Part shown: piece by piece, positions 35,881 through 48,051 of the stretch
Numbering within the stretch: position 1 is the first letter of the stretch
How the letters are laid out: each line of letters starts with the position of its first letter
Origin: Steromphala cineraria
Lineage: Eukaryota > Mollusca > Gastropoda > Trochida > Trochidae
Assembly: GCA_916613615.1 (NCBI GenBank)
Contig: OU744733.1
Location: forward strand, 31,783,939 to 31,847,938
DNA length: 64,000 nucleotides
Direction: 5' to 3'
Program-made: the position numbers and the translations under genes
The notes under the pieces: model-generated
Databases searched by the model: none
What the model saw: only the letters and a program-made list of their open reading frames with translations
Told to the model about the DNA's origin: nothing

Positions 35881-38800
35881 AAAAGTATTTAGAATTTCCG
35901 CTTTTTCTTAAATGATATATAACATAGCATGGTTTCAATTATTGAACATCTGTTCCTCGTGGGAACTTTTCTTACCAGATGGTTTGCTATTCTAATCTAG
36001 TGTAGGCAGATCTTGTGTCTAATAGCAAGGAAGACGATTCATTTAACATTTGATTCTATATCAATCTATTGAGGGGGTTGTGTTGGCTTTCAAAGATATT
36101 AATATAGCTGACATTTAGGGATTCTATGGTTGCAAATAACCTTAAATGTTAAATGTCTTTCATAATTTCACATCGCAAATAAGAGGTAATGTATATAATA
36201 AGATTCATGTATATTATTTTGTATCAATTTTGATTGTATACCTGAAATTATTCATGAACTCGATCAACCGCAATAATAAAGTCACCCAATAGGTTGAGAA
36301 ATAACAAAAAAATTAATAAATTTGATCATAAATTGCTTTTTGCTTCATATCGCAGATATTAGAGCAAACTGAATTAAAATTTATATGAGAATATCATATA
36401 AAAATAATTGTTGTTAAACAAAAGGACTGATTCAAATACAAATAAGTAAGATTAAGATAACTTTTAGTTGGGCATCTCACAGATGAATTCGAAAATTCGT
36501 GAATATGATCGTAAACATATTTTTTTCAATACCTTGTTTTTCTCTATTTCAAAAATGTATTAGCTAATCTGATTAATGATTACCATTTATGTATACCCCA
36601 AAACAGAGTGGAAGGAGGTAATGCAATAGTTTATGAGGAAGTGATGTATGTCTTTCGAAAGTTGTGACAACCTACAATTGGGGATTAAACAAACACCTGT
36701 CAATAATATTAACTTGACCTTTGAGATCATTACATATATATCAACTTTCTTTAATACACTGCATTTAATGAACAGGTGCACCGAGATCTAGTTAAGTATA
36801 GTAATGTAACACACTACAAAGGATGTTTTACAGACAATTACGCCATTTTAAAAATATTTTTTTACATCTCAAGCATCCTGAGCCACGTTGTTTTTCTTCA
36901 AAAGTGTTACAGTAAACATTTTCATGGTCAACATACATGTATTTTATTGCTGTAAAATCATTCTCTCCCCACAGAGGATCATTTGAAGATTAAATTGCTT
37001 GCTGTAACCTTAAAGCAAATCGTTCATTTAAGCTGATGATTAGGTTTATGTGCCTGTAAATAACACATAAACGAAATATGAGGATCTGACTAAACATAAC
37101 TCGACAGATTGTATATTTAAGAAGATGACAATCTTAACTCTTAAAAATTCTGAGTGCCCCTTGGGGAAGAAACTTGTTAAAAAGGTAAACGTATTTTAAC
37201 CCTAGACTGATCTGCTTTTGGGAAATCTCCTGTACACCAAGAATGACTTTTCAAGCTATCATATCATTTTCAATAAAAAACCCTATTTGGTTTTTAGAAA
37301 TGGTTTTTAGATGACATTCATTAGAACCCTTGAAGCTAGAAAACACTCTCTGGAAACATTGCTTGGTCACTGCAACATGAGTTCCTATAAGTTCTGATAT
37401 TATATCATCTTATTGAATATCCATAATTTTCAAGACATCTCAGACAGGCGAAAAAAGACGCCCTTGTAATAATTAAAGTTTTACATAAATAGAATAATGA
37501 AAGGGTGCGGTTTTACTTGAATAATGAATAAATGAAAAGATAGTGTACAAATATCCATTATGAAGAATTTCATAAACTACTTGCACACCCGAGTTGATGA
37601 ATCATACTTAGGTTTTGATTTCTGGTTATCATCTTTTGAATGATTCTTATTCTATTAGATGGTGTTTAAATTAGTCTATTTTAATTGAGTTGAAGCTGCT
37701 TTGAAAATGCTTATCATTACCGCAACATGACTGTTAATGTTGATAGGATTGAATTAAAAAGTACTTAAAAACCAGTGGGATAGGAAGTTTTGTTTTCCCC
37801 CCATTGACAAACTATCAATTTCTAAATATTCAACTTTCATAAAACAAGCAGACATAATATCCCCCTACCCCTTAATTCTTTAATTTTAACATTAAGAATA
37901 CTTTATTTTCAAAACTATCCCAATCATATCAATGGTAGAAATACACCCTATTTGACATATGTACAAGGGGCTCACTGAAATTATTTGGTATTATACAATG
38001 TACAGCGAAATAACACCACTACCGTACCAGTAGCCTGGTACCTTTCAAAGGTTGAAAGCCTTCTTACCAATGACATTTGAGCGAGAGATTCTTTTACTGA
38101 TACTTAAGGTAAAATTACGTGCGTACACACTATTCAATGGATGGTTTGACCTTTGCAGAAACATTTATTCTACAGAAATGAATTATGTTGAGTATACGTA
38201 GATCTGGAAATCAAGTTTTCCATTATTAAAATTCCACTGTAAAATGAAATGGAAGTACATGTAGATAAGGCTTTGAAATTACTGCACAGCTTAGTGAAGC
38301 TTAAATTCTATTACAGATCAAAATTTATGAAAGAAGGAATTGGACCTTCACGTTTCTATAAGCTTAAACATCCAAATAAATTTGCCATCTAGTATTCAGA
38401 TAGTTATTTGATAGTACTTGCCGTTAAACCATGAAGTACTCAAATCTTACCCTATTAAAACCGATTTGTTTACCTGACCATTTAAAAGTCTACAAGAGTA
38501 AAAGTTCTGTTCCCAAGGTGGGTTTTTGATATACAAAAATCAGTTAACTATTACAATTGCGTCATTAACATACTCAAGTATTCATTCTACACCACACCTC
38601 AAAACTGAGTGACTGATCGAAAATCATCATTTTCGATGTCAACTGACAGCTGCTTTCTTAACAAATACAAATTGCAAATTGACGTATGTTTGTATGTGGT
38701 TAAGTGTATTTGGTACTATAGCATGTTTTCATGAAGCGTCATATAGTCGTTCAAATAGTGACAAACCTTAAGATTTAAAAAACTCTAATACATCTTTAAA

Positions 38801-39296
38801 AACTGAAGGCATTTTGACTATGTCACGGTCATACGCTAGTGCAGTTTGTGAAAGTTTAACTGTAAGTGTGGTTGACTTTGATTTGAGTTTTTTTGGCAAA
38901 TAACTTTCAACATGCCATTCCATTGAAAAGGATGGGTACACTCGTCACTCAATTTGTCTATAGTCAAATTTTAGAATCACTGTTGTTATACCCAGAGTAC
39001 TAACCAGTGCTGATATCGAGAACATATTGTCAATTGAAAAATTGTCTATTTTTGTCATTTAGGTTTAGATTTAAGTTATTATCATACATTATTACATTTG
39101 TATCTGCCCTCATTCTTGTGTGGAAATAAATCATTGGGGTATTGGTTATAGTTGTTTATGATGAAAATATAAAAACGCTATTTTATTTTGGTTGAAGTAG
39201 ATAACTAAGGGAGACCTACAATCTACCTATAAGTCGTCCAAATTACTGCATAATCCATTCATTTTCCTTGTGTCTGATCACGCTGGATTCTTGTTA

Positions 39297-39612
39297 TATA
39301 GAACCCACAATTTCGGTCTTTGGTGGTATGAAATACAGAATTCTTAACATCCTGTTGGGGCTTAGACGAAAATTAACCCACTGGCTAGCAGTCAAAGTCT
39401 GACTGAATCCTGATATGTTTACTCCCTTCTAATCACATAATTACCCCTCTTCCTTACACAGAACCTCAACTTTCCTTCCAGTCTGATGTTAATTGCTTCT
39501 TGATTAAAGCAAACAAACAGAGTGTGTACTGACTGTCGCCTTGCATCACTGTAGACAGACAGTGATTACACAGGAGGAGATATGGGAGTCGTATAGACGA
39601 CCGAGGAGGTAC
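39297..39612. other. Conserved island of the unit, copy II
   Basis: Matches 28741-29060 with only scattered substitutions. The ACACAG-ending pyrimidine tract and the minus-strand open frame are retained. Confidence 0.5.
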
Positions 39613-39639
39613 TAATTTTGGTATCAGTATAAAAAAAAC

Positions 39640-41060
39640 CAGATAGTTTTTTTTATTGATATTCTTTATGTCAATGAATGCACCATCTGGTCGTATATAA
39701 TTACACCCTTATCAACGAAGTAATGATTAATCGCTATGCCTCTTCAATCACTTTAAAACAAAACTAAGTGAGGTACATACGAATTGAGAATGAACAAATG
39801 TAGCATTGTTATATTTGGGATCATACAATCTGCAATAGTACAAATTGTGGTTCTTTTCGGTCAGGTTTTCGATACAGTTCAGCTGCACATACTCTGGTCA
39901 TCCCTGGCAAAGGATTCGACCTGAAAGAATACAATCCTCCGACTTTTTGAGATGTGTTCCCAGAGATACTTTTATAGATGTGTTCCCAACTCACATTGTT
40001 TACTTGTAAATAAAAAGGAAAAGAAGGTTAAATGTATCTGTTCACTCAAACTTTTGGTTGCAAACTTTGTTGTATTAAGGCATAACGAATTCTATTTTAT
40101 ATTTATAGTTCTATTTTCGTTAAAACTTATAATAATAATAAACGTGAGCATGATTTATATATAGAAACTTCTTGAAGACCCTTAACTTCTAATGGATCAT
40201 CCTAGACAATCTAAATTTCCACTACATGTTACAAACATTGTAATTTAATATATTTGTGCAATAAGTTTCTTATTGCAATGCATCACGTGACTGCTACACC
40301 ATGAACTCAATATTCGGATGCTATCTATCATGCATCACATAGTTAATGAAACAAACATTAGAACCAATCTATAACCTTAATAAGTTTTTTCCATTTGACA
40401 GGATAAAACCTCTTATTTTGCAAACTAAATTATGATATTGATTCAATGACATAAGAGGCAATAAAGGGGTTATCAAATCAATTTGAAATGAACATAAGGA
40501 AAAAAATAAGAAAATAACAGACTAGTATATATTCAATTTCTGCAACTGATTCAAGAGTTCTCGAAAGCGTCCCCACTTCTTAATGCATGCGCTAATCGGT
40601 TATTGATTAATGTTCTTGTTCACAAATGATGTTCAAAGGGAGATAATTGACAGTGTTTCCTTCATGGAAAATGATGTCAATTATTACCAGTATACTGAGT
40701 GATGGCATATTCGATTTAGTTTACATCCTTAACATGAAATTTTGTGTACGTTTTGCTTGAGAGGGTTTATTATGAATAAATAACCTCTTTTGTATGTTGA
40801 AACCAATGTTTATTGTGATAAATTGAGAAGACTTAGATTGAGTAGATTTGACTATTTTACATTACCATTTAAGTATATTGTTCTTCTTCTTTCTTTTTTT
40901 TCAGGTGGTACTTCAGATAAAATCGAAACTGTTTTTTGTTTGTTAGATGATACAATGAGAATAGTCTTCACCAAACATGTTTTAATCTTCAAAATCAAAA
41001 CAATACCCAGTATTTTCCTAAATCATGTCATGGTTACGGGACATTTGCGATAAGCCAAGG
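39640..41060. repeat. Near-identical patch shared with unit III (II side)
   Basis: Almost base-for-base identical with 50390-51415 plus 52669-53082 (unit III), apart from the 1.25-kb insertion, a short GCCTCTTCAC-type insertion and roughly ten substitutions noticed by eye. Two short open frames (39952-40164, 40790-41053) are the same in both units only because the DNA is. A strong acceptor-like tract, CTTCTTTCTTTTTTTTCAG, ends at 40904. Confidence 0.8.
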
Positions 41061-42159
41061 CATTAAAACATAAATAACTCTCTCCATAATGACTAAATAG
41101 TTATACATTTTCGGAACTACAGACAGAACTCAGTGCATCACTGTAGACGTTGATGTGTTATATAACTTAATGAATAGAGCAAATACGTGCTTGATTTTAC
41201 CCCTATCAGACTTGAGCTAGTTTCCTGACACCGTTTAGTGGTCCGAGAGTATAACTGTGATGCTGCTTGAGGACAATAAACGAAACGTCTAGAGTCACCA
41301 GACCCTATTGATTTAAGCTGGTTACCGATAGCAAGAGCTTTAATGGCAGAGATAAGTATAACAAATAAAGCTTAGCTGGCGATATGAGATTAGTTTAATA
41401 AAAGAATGGTACAATGTAAATCAAAATAATACCAAAGTTGTTTTTACCATTCTGTAATGATGTACGCTTCATTAACTAGGGATATTAATCAAAGAAAAAA
41501 AAAAGTCAATTGTCATGCATAAACTAAAAACGAAAATGAAAAAAGATTTTTAAAGACATTAGAATAACAGAAGCTATATAAACATAATTTCTAATTGCAC
41601 ATAATTACAGTATGGTAAATCAGCTCGTCCTTATAAGAAATTGCAGTATAATAATGTATAATTAGTGTAATTTTGCTGTTATATATTGTAAACATAATGG
41701 AAAGTTATCTCAACACTATACAAATAATTATATTGTTATAGCGCCTTACTCGCCGAAATATTAGATTCCGGAAAATAACAGCACTAATTCAAGTTTCTAA
41801 CGAGAGCAAATACATTAATTCTTGATTTAGCCATTTTGCTTGTGTTCATTAAATAACAACAGTAATTATCATGATCAAGAACAGAAAAGTTTATAACATT
41901 TTTAATGTTCATGTAGCATTATACATCCTTGTAGAGGTTGCTCTTCAGTCAAGGAAGATAACATAGTATAATGGCAACTTATCTTTAAATAGGGAGGAGA
42001 AGGTAGTAATTTGAATCCACATATAGCTGCAGCAAGTGATATGTGGATCAGAGTGTGGTTCTTGAGGCGAAACATGCGCTTTGTTACCGTCTGTTTCTCT
42101 TATCATTATTTACTATTCCAAACTAGTTAACTCAGTTGTTTTGATCAAAGACGCCGTCC

Positions 42160-42410
42160 ATAAACTTCCAGATTGCCTGAAACACCATAGCTTTAAATGC
42201 CCTTAAAATACTAGAACGACCTAACTTTAAATATCCTTCAAACCCCAGAACACCCTACCTTGTTCAAAAGACCCTAGCTCTAAACACCCTTATAATAGCT
42301 TGCCCAAAGACACCATGTATCTTAACTAGCACCTAGCTTACACAATTACAGCCGTGATGTACATTCGTAAATATCGTTCAAACACTTGAACATCCTTACT
42401 TGCTCCTTAC
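42160..42410. repeat. Degenerate minisatellite, copy II
   Basis: Shortened counterpart of 32701-33020, ending where the Tc1-like remnant starts. Confidence 0.55.
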
Positions 42411-43152
42411 TTATAAGCCGTCTGGTTAGGAAGCATACACAAACAGATGATGTGAGGGACCTTCAATGATCAAGAAGACCAAAAGCTACAACGCCCCAGG
42501 AGGATATAGCTCTGTAACCATTTGTTAGACACCTGTCGTTTGCTTCAAGCATCCATGTGAAACAGGTATGGTTACCTCATAGCCGCTTGAGCAACAAAAC
42601 TCTGAGAAACCGCCCTAAAGCTACCGGATTAAAGGCCAGAAGGGTCATCAGGAGTGTGGACAGGCAGAGGTGGTATGAGATCATGGATGAGAGTACACTG
42701 GACCGAAGAAAGTCTTGCCCCCAGGAACATTTTGCGAAGGGTACCATATGCCAGAGGATCCGTGATGGTTTAGGGAGGCTTCTCCTACGACTGTAGACTC
42801 GATTTAGTGACAATACAGGCGTTGGCTACATTCAGGAGGTTCTTGGTCCTGTAATTATTGATCATTTCGATTACCACAGACTTGGCACAAGATCCTTGTT
42901 TATAGACGACAATACCAAACTCCATCATTCACTTGCTGTAAAGCAACATCTGGAAAATAATAGTGTAACACGAATTCCATGGCCAGCAATGTCCCCTGAT
43001 TTGAACCCAATCGAGCATGTTTGGAACATTTTGGGTCGTATGATACACAGAAGGGATCCTCCTGTATAAGTTCTGAGGAAACTGGAGGTCTCTCTTCACG
43101 TTGAGTGGTAGCGGATATACCGATGGCACACTTAAAGAACCTGATGTGCCAA
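42411..43152 (+). pseudogene. Tc1-like transposase pseudogene (unit II), interrupted
   Basis: A 5'-truncated relative of 33510-34520, beginning within the helix-turn-helix region (equivalent of 'AGCCATCTGTTCAGGAAGCA'). An internal deletion has joined the DRQRW piece to the PRNILRRVPY piece. The DDN motif (about 42898) and SPDLNPIEH (42992-43018) are present. It is interrupted at 43152 by the long-TIR element; the remaining C-terminal codons resume at 46625 (AAGAGTTGCTGCAGATGTTC). Confidence 0.85.
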
Positions 43153-43762
43153 TAGTCCTGGGGCTGAGGGGGGTCCTGTGTGCAAAAATATGTCCCCGAA
43201 GTTTGACGCTTGATTCCTGTAGGACACCCTTAGGAGATCGAAAAAAACTTGGGTAGACATTCCAAATGTGGGGCAGGAAGCTGTAATTCAAGATGGCGTC
43301 CAAGATGGCCGCCGTATCCTTATAAACCATATAAATCAATCTGGATCTGTCCTAGAATATTGAATTTGGTGTCTTTACCTAGGTTTTCGGGGTCAAGGAA
43401 TCCAATGGAATCATTTTGAAGGTACAAAAAGTAATAGATAATGGTGAATTACAAGATGGCTGTCAAAAAAGCGCCAAATCCTTTCGGCCAGCATATCATG
43501 GTTCCTAATTGACATAGGAGAGTAAACTTAGTGTCCTTTCTGGGGTCAGACCATAAGAATTAGAATTACGGTCAGACCATTCACTTAATGCTTAATTGTT
43601 AAATTCAATACAAAGTACCATTTTATCAGTATATTGGTATGTAGACGTGCCTAGAATGCATACATTTTCACCAGAAATGGTGTATCTGAACACTTTTTGT
43701 TTATTTTAGTATCCTTGCAAGGTATGTGGAATTGCCCTTAAAACATGTTTACATTGAAAAGT
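43153..43762 (+). repeat. Left terminal inverted repeat of the 3.47-kb element
   Basis: Nearly identical to the reverse complement of 46024-46624 up to about 43700, then weaker to 43762. It includes AAGATGGCGTCC, AAGATGGCCGCC and AAGATGGCTGTC. Open frames crossing it and its mirror are the same sequence read twice, not genes. Confidence 0.9.
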
Positions 43763-45405
43763 AATCAAATAACATCGCGACCACAACTTTAAACACTTTA
43801 ATTTGTACCTGTAATACATTGCAAGGCTTCATAGTAAAATGTGATGTTGACCAATTCATTTTCATTACTAGACTAGTAGTAAAATTTGCTGTTTATCATC
43901 GCAATAGTTTGGCTGAAACGACGCAAATTGCTGCAACCTAACTTGATTCTTTATCGAAGCACATTTATTTCAAGGTCCTAACTAACATAAGTTCGTTAGT
44001 TACATGAGCACATTACCTTTTTTCTGGTAACGATGTCTACTCTCTGTGATGATTTCAATCATGATAAGCTCCTATCAGTTAATTAAGGGAATATGGCAAA
44101 GCTATCATATGCATGTATAAGAATCCGCACAAACAGCCAAACAACTTCTATGTTCCTCTCCCTTGACGTGTGTGAAGGCCTATCCTTCGCCTTTCCTGTA
44201 GTGCATTTCTGTACTTTCCCTCAAAAAAGTCAATCATAGCATAAATGTAGTTGAATGAAGTTTAATGCTTCAAGCTTGTTTTCCGAAGCAGTTTTGCAGA
44301 GTATTGCATGTTCTCCTTAAGCGACTTTATCTCCATCAACCATATCGCCTTAATACACCTTATAGACTGTGTAATGGTATTGTTGATCATGTTCAGCGTA
44401 GTGTACGTGTCTGAGTGAAATAGATAAAGATAATTTCACAATCAAATTGATCACCTTTTCTGTCTTTGCTTTCATAGACATCACTTCACAATTCAGTTGA
44501 CAATCCGTTGATGTGCGCTATCTTCAATCATTAACCAAAGCCATTGCTTCCCGTCTTTGAGTATCCAGAGGATTTATGCTGCACATCAATTTGCAATAGT
44601 ACATCTATCACACAGAATAAATTAACTAGCTGATTAAACAGATTTGGAGGGGCGTAGACATACATTTGTAAATTTGTAATCCTCCATCCTTAACATTGAC
44701 TGGAAGAAATTAGTCAAGTCTATTTAAATTTACCGTTTTAGAGCTTTAATTACTTCCCAAGTACTCCATTGCTAGGGTTAAAATTGATTAAGGAATACAT
44801 TCATGGTTGCCTTTTACATCATCATCGGTAGTCCTGTTCGTATGCCGGCATGCTTCTTCTCTGTTAGAAGTAAGCTGCTATATGATAGATGAACAAATGT
44901 CCTTCTGGTCTTAAAAGACGAGGGGGTTCCAAATAATCTGATAATATTCTTGGTTCTTGGGCAACCCTATTCCAATTTTGTTGTGTTGTCCTCTTTTGTA
45001 CTGAACTGTCACATTAACTTTAACCCATCTTTAAATCAGTCTAATACAAGCTCGTCTGTGAGATATGTTTGCTTTATCTTCAATGAGTGTATTAAATCAT
45101 CTACAAAACATTACTCAGTAAGTATTCTGAATCCCCTGAACTGTCCATCTTGATCGCTGGAGCGGATGTAATGTAGACTTTGCTTTTCTGTCTATGGAAT
45201 CCACCATAAGATTTGATAAAATTGATGTTCCATGGCTTCCAAATGTATTAAATTGAACATCTCTTTAGGTATGCAAATAATACGACGTCCTTCTCATGCC
45301 ATCTCAGTACGAGACCGACCATGATGCAGTCAAGTAGCAACCGTGCCTTTTAGCAAAAACTGTTAGGCAAATTCCTTCGAAATACAATTATAAATTAACT
45401 AAAAC

Positions 45406-45487
45406 CATCCTGCTACATCAGCGTATAAGTCTCACATCGATGTGCTGTAGCATAACACAGAGACTTTTACGCTGATGTAGCAGGATG
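45406..45487. other. 28-bp stem hairpin inside the long-TIR element
   Basis: Arms 45406-45433 and 45460-45487 pair over 28 bp with one mismatch: CATCCTGCTACATCAGCGTA, one mismatch, then AAGTCTC, against the complement. The 26-base loop contains the palindrome ACATCGATGT. The shape is that of a transcribable stem-loop, but expression is unknown. Confidence 0.8.
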
Positions 45488-46023
45488 AACTTGAACTAGT
45501 ATTGACTGTAAATATTAATTCTGAAATGGTTGATGAAGTGCCAATGCAATCTTCGACTTTTACTTTGAAAAGCATGATCCCAACGTTAATTTCAACGATG
45601 TCTTCAATATATTTGGTGTTCAGAGTTTTTTTGAGACTTTGAGGTCCTTCATGAGCCTTCGTTTAAAGTTCGTGGTACGAAATAGAATGTCAGAGAATGT
45701 CGGTCATTTGTGTTGACTGTCGATGCCACTAGGCTTTTCACCTTTGTGGTGCATCAACATAGTTATAGGCTACTCAACTGGAGGGTCTGTACAGAAATGA
45801 ACCATGATATCTGGCAAAGCGAATGTTCAGACTAAATGTCTTAGCCCAAACTTCCCATAAAAGCCACCAAGTGTACTCTCATAGCTCAACTATGAACCTT
45901 GATGTCAAACAGAATTGGTCATTATCACATTGTAATATGAAGGCTGGCGATGTGGTATTAGGTGCGGATGTACTTTTCTAAAGAAACATTTCTCAGCAAT
46001 GATCTGGTTGTAATTTTATTACT

Positions 46024-46624
46024 ATTGCATGTAAAACATAATTGAAAAGTAATTTTACATAAATTGCAGGGATACTAAAGGCAAAAAGTGTTCAGATACA
46101 CCATTTCTGGTGAAAATGTATGCATTCTAGGCACGTCTACATACCAATATACTGATAAAATGGTACTTTGTATTGAATTAAACAATTAAGCATTAAGTGA
46201 ATGGTCTGACCGTAATTACTGACCCCTATTACCCCAGAAAGGACACTAAGTTTACTCTCCTATGTCAAATAGGAACCATGATATGCTGGCCGAAAGGATT
46301 TGGCGCTTTTTTGACAGCCATCTTGTAATTCACCATTATCTATTACTTTTTGTACCTTCAAAATGATTCCATTGGATTCCTTGACCCCGAAAACCTAGGT
46401 AAAGACACCAAATTCAATATTCTAGGACAGATCCAGATTGATTTATATGGTTTATAAGGATACGGCGGCCATCTTGGACGCCATCTTGAATTACAGCTTC
46501 CTGCCCCACATTTGGAATGTCTACCCAAGTTTTTTTCGATCTCCTAAGGGTGTCCTACAGGAATCAAGCGTCAAACTTCGGGGACATATTTTTGCACACA
46601 GGACCCCCCTCAGCCCCAGGACTA
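46024..46624 (-). repeat. Right terminal inverted repeat of the 3.47-kb element
   Basis: Inverted partner of 43153-43762. It ends CCTCAGCCCCAGGACTA at 46624, directly before the second CAA. Confidence 0.9.
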
Positions 46625-46790
46625 CAAGAAGAGTTGCTGCAGATGTTCGTGCACGTGGTGGCACCACACGTCACTGATTCACTTAGTAGTGAAAATACTT
46701 AAATATTCATGTGGTTTGAATGAAATTCCATGTCCATTTCCCTTGATATTTTCATGCACTTTTAGTACCCACACGATTTCAAAACCTCTC
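46625..46790 (+). pseudogene. C-terminal remainder of the unit II Tc1-like remnant
   Basis: Continues the transposase remnant interrupted at 43152. AAGAGTTGCTGC and GTTCGTGCACGTGG correspond to 34470-34510 in unit I, and the same post-coding sequence follows (TCACTTAGTAGTGAAAATAC). Confidence 0.75.
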
Positions 46791-47754
46791 TTGCAAATGA
46801 TCAGATGCTTGTTTTTTCAATAAAAAAAAGTTTTTGCTTATCTTCTTTTTCTCAGTCTCATAGCATACTTTTATATAATATATTATATACTTTATATTTT
46901 TGTCAAAAACTCTTTCGATGCTGAAAAATAGTTTAATTGGGCGGTTTCGAACATGCCACAGGAACAACATTATAGTGTTGAGTTATTCAGGTTATAGTCC
47001 ACTTTAAAGTATCGAGAAAGCAATAAACTTAGGTTGCTTCTTGAATGGTGTTTAACAAATCAAGCCTGTGTTGTAGAAAATATTTTAGTTTTTAAAAATA
47101 ACTATTGATAACTTTCATTGAAATTCATTAGACAAAAAATCAGAATAACATATCTTTTGTTGAAATATTTTCATTATTTTCAAAAGAAACAACGACAAAC
47201 AATATATTTCTAAATGCTAATTTTGGGCAGTATTAAATAGAAAACGATTTAAAATATTAACAACAATCTGAAATTGATAATTGACATTCCAATTATCTGA
47301 GAAATTGTTGTTATCTTGACCAACAAGGGCGGAACTTCTTGCTATTCATAAAGTAACTTTTCGTGTAATCAATCACATTTATTCTCATTAGTCATGGGAT
47401 TAGTATTACAAGATCAGCCGAGCTGAGAACTTCTTCCAATGATCCTCTCCCGAATTTTGAACTAATGAAGATAAATCACATGGTTTTGGCAAAAGCTTAT
47501 GCAATGGAATCATTAAAGTGTTTTAGCACCATTAAGAATAACCTTTAATTATTGTTTATTCAAAACTTGGTTTTATTGTTATTTTTCAGTTTGCTGATTA
47601 CAAGTAATCCTGTCATGTTGTTATTGAAAATAGTTACTTCTGTAAATCTGTAATTTTTGAATGTGAAGCAGATATTATTATTTAGTTTCCTTGGCAGTTG
47701 TATTTAAAACAAGTAAGTGTGATGTAAGATACCGATGGTATGATTGATTATCTA

Positions 47755-48035
47755 TTTTAACAAGAACTTCAACTAACCTGTATGAATCAGATTCATTTGA
47801 ACCAACACTGATAGTAAATAAGAGCTACAGAAGGATACAAGAATACAAAACATGTGAATCAAAGCAGCAGCGACAGACATACATGCTTAGTTGAAGATTT
47901 AGAAACATATCCAAATGCATACACTGTAGTAGCAATGTAGATATTTTCTTCTGATATTGTGCCATGATCACACTGGTATACTAATTCGCCAAAGTTGACA
48001 CCACAAGTCTATACTTCCGTGTCAAAAACTAACTA
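47755..48035. other. Second conserved island, copy II
   Basis: Matches 35566-35880. The minus-strand frame open in unit I is closed here by a stop. Confidence 0.45.
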
Positions 48036-48051
48036 TCACTAAAAAAGTATT

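Larger units (their letters stand above)
27400..37950. repeat. Tandem segmental unit I (~10.5 kb)
   Basis: First of three direct copies of a ~10-kb unit. Landmarks occur in the same order in each: the ATGACATTTGGGCGAGAGAT block (27560; II 38075), the conserved island (28741; 39297; 50053), GCATGCGCTAATCG (30302; 40584; 51353), a hairpin block (32572; 42015; 54062), a minisatellite, GGGCGGTTTC (34848; 46939), AGATCAGCCGAGCTGAGAAC (35336; 47410; 55470) and GAGGGGGTTGTGTTGGCTTT (36070; 49068; 55797). The end of unit I (37430-37900) matches the end of unit III (58220-58880). No convincing gene is retained; most of the unit is non-coding, with only short open frames. Confidence 0.85.
43153..46624. 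mobile_element. 3.47-kb element with ~600-bp terminal inverted repeats
   Basis: Starts TAGTCCTGGGGCTGAGGGGG and ends with its exact complement. The termini pair over about 600 bp (43153-43762 with 46024-46624). The trinucleotide CAA is duplicated on both sides (43150-43152, 46625-46627). The unit I relative of the target reads GCCAAGAAGAG, i.e. the empty site with a single CAA, so the boundaries are well supported. The interior (43763-46023) is AT-rich, with only short frames and no transposase domain I can recognise. It contains a 28-bp hairpin (45406-45487). It is presumably non-autonomous; a 3-bp duplication with long termini does not let me assign a superfamily. Confidence 0.9.

Noticed and set aside
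39952..40164. Identical 70-codon frames at 39952 and 50719, and 87-codon frames at 40790 and 52811
   Set aside because: Identity reflects the near-identical DNA patch of units II and III. The unit I counterpart of the 87-codon frame diverges, and neither has recognisable features.
42929..43339. 136-codon minus-strand frame and its match on the plus strand at 46438-46677
   Set aside because: They share sequence only because both lie in the inverted termini of the same element. One end runs into transposase remnant; there is no protein-like motif.
44280..44460. Minus-strand ~60-codon frame inside the long-TIR element as a transposase remnant
   Set aside because: No DDE, zinc-finger or other transposase motif is visible, and upstream and downstream are closed by stops.
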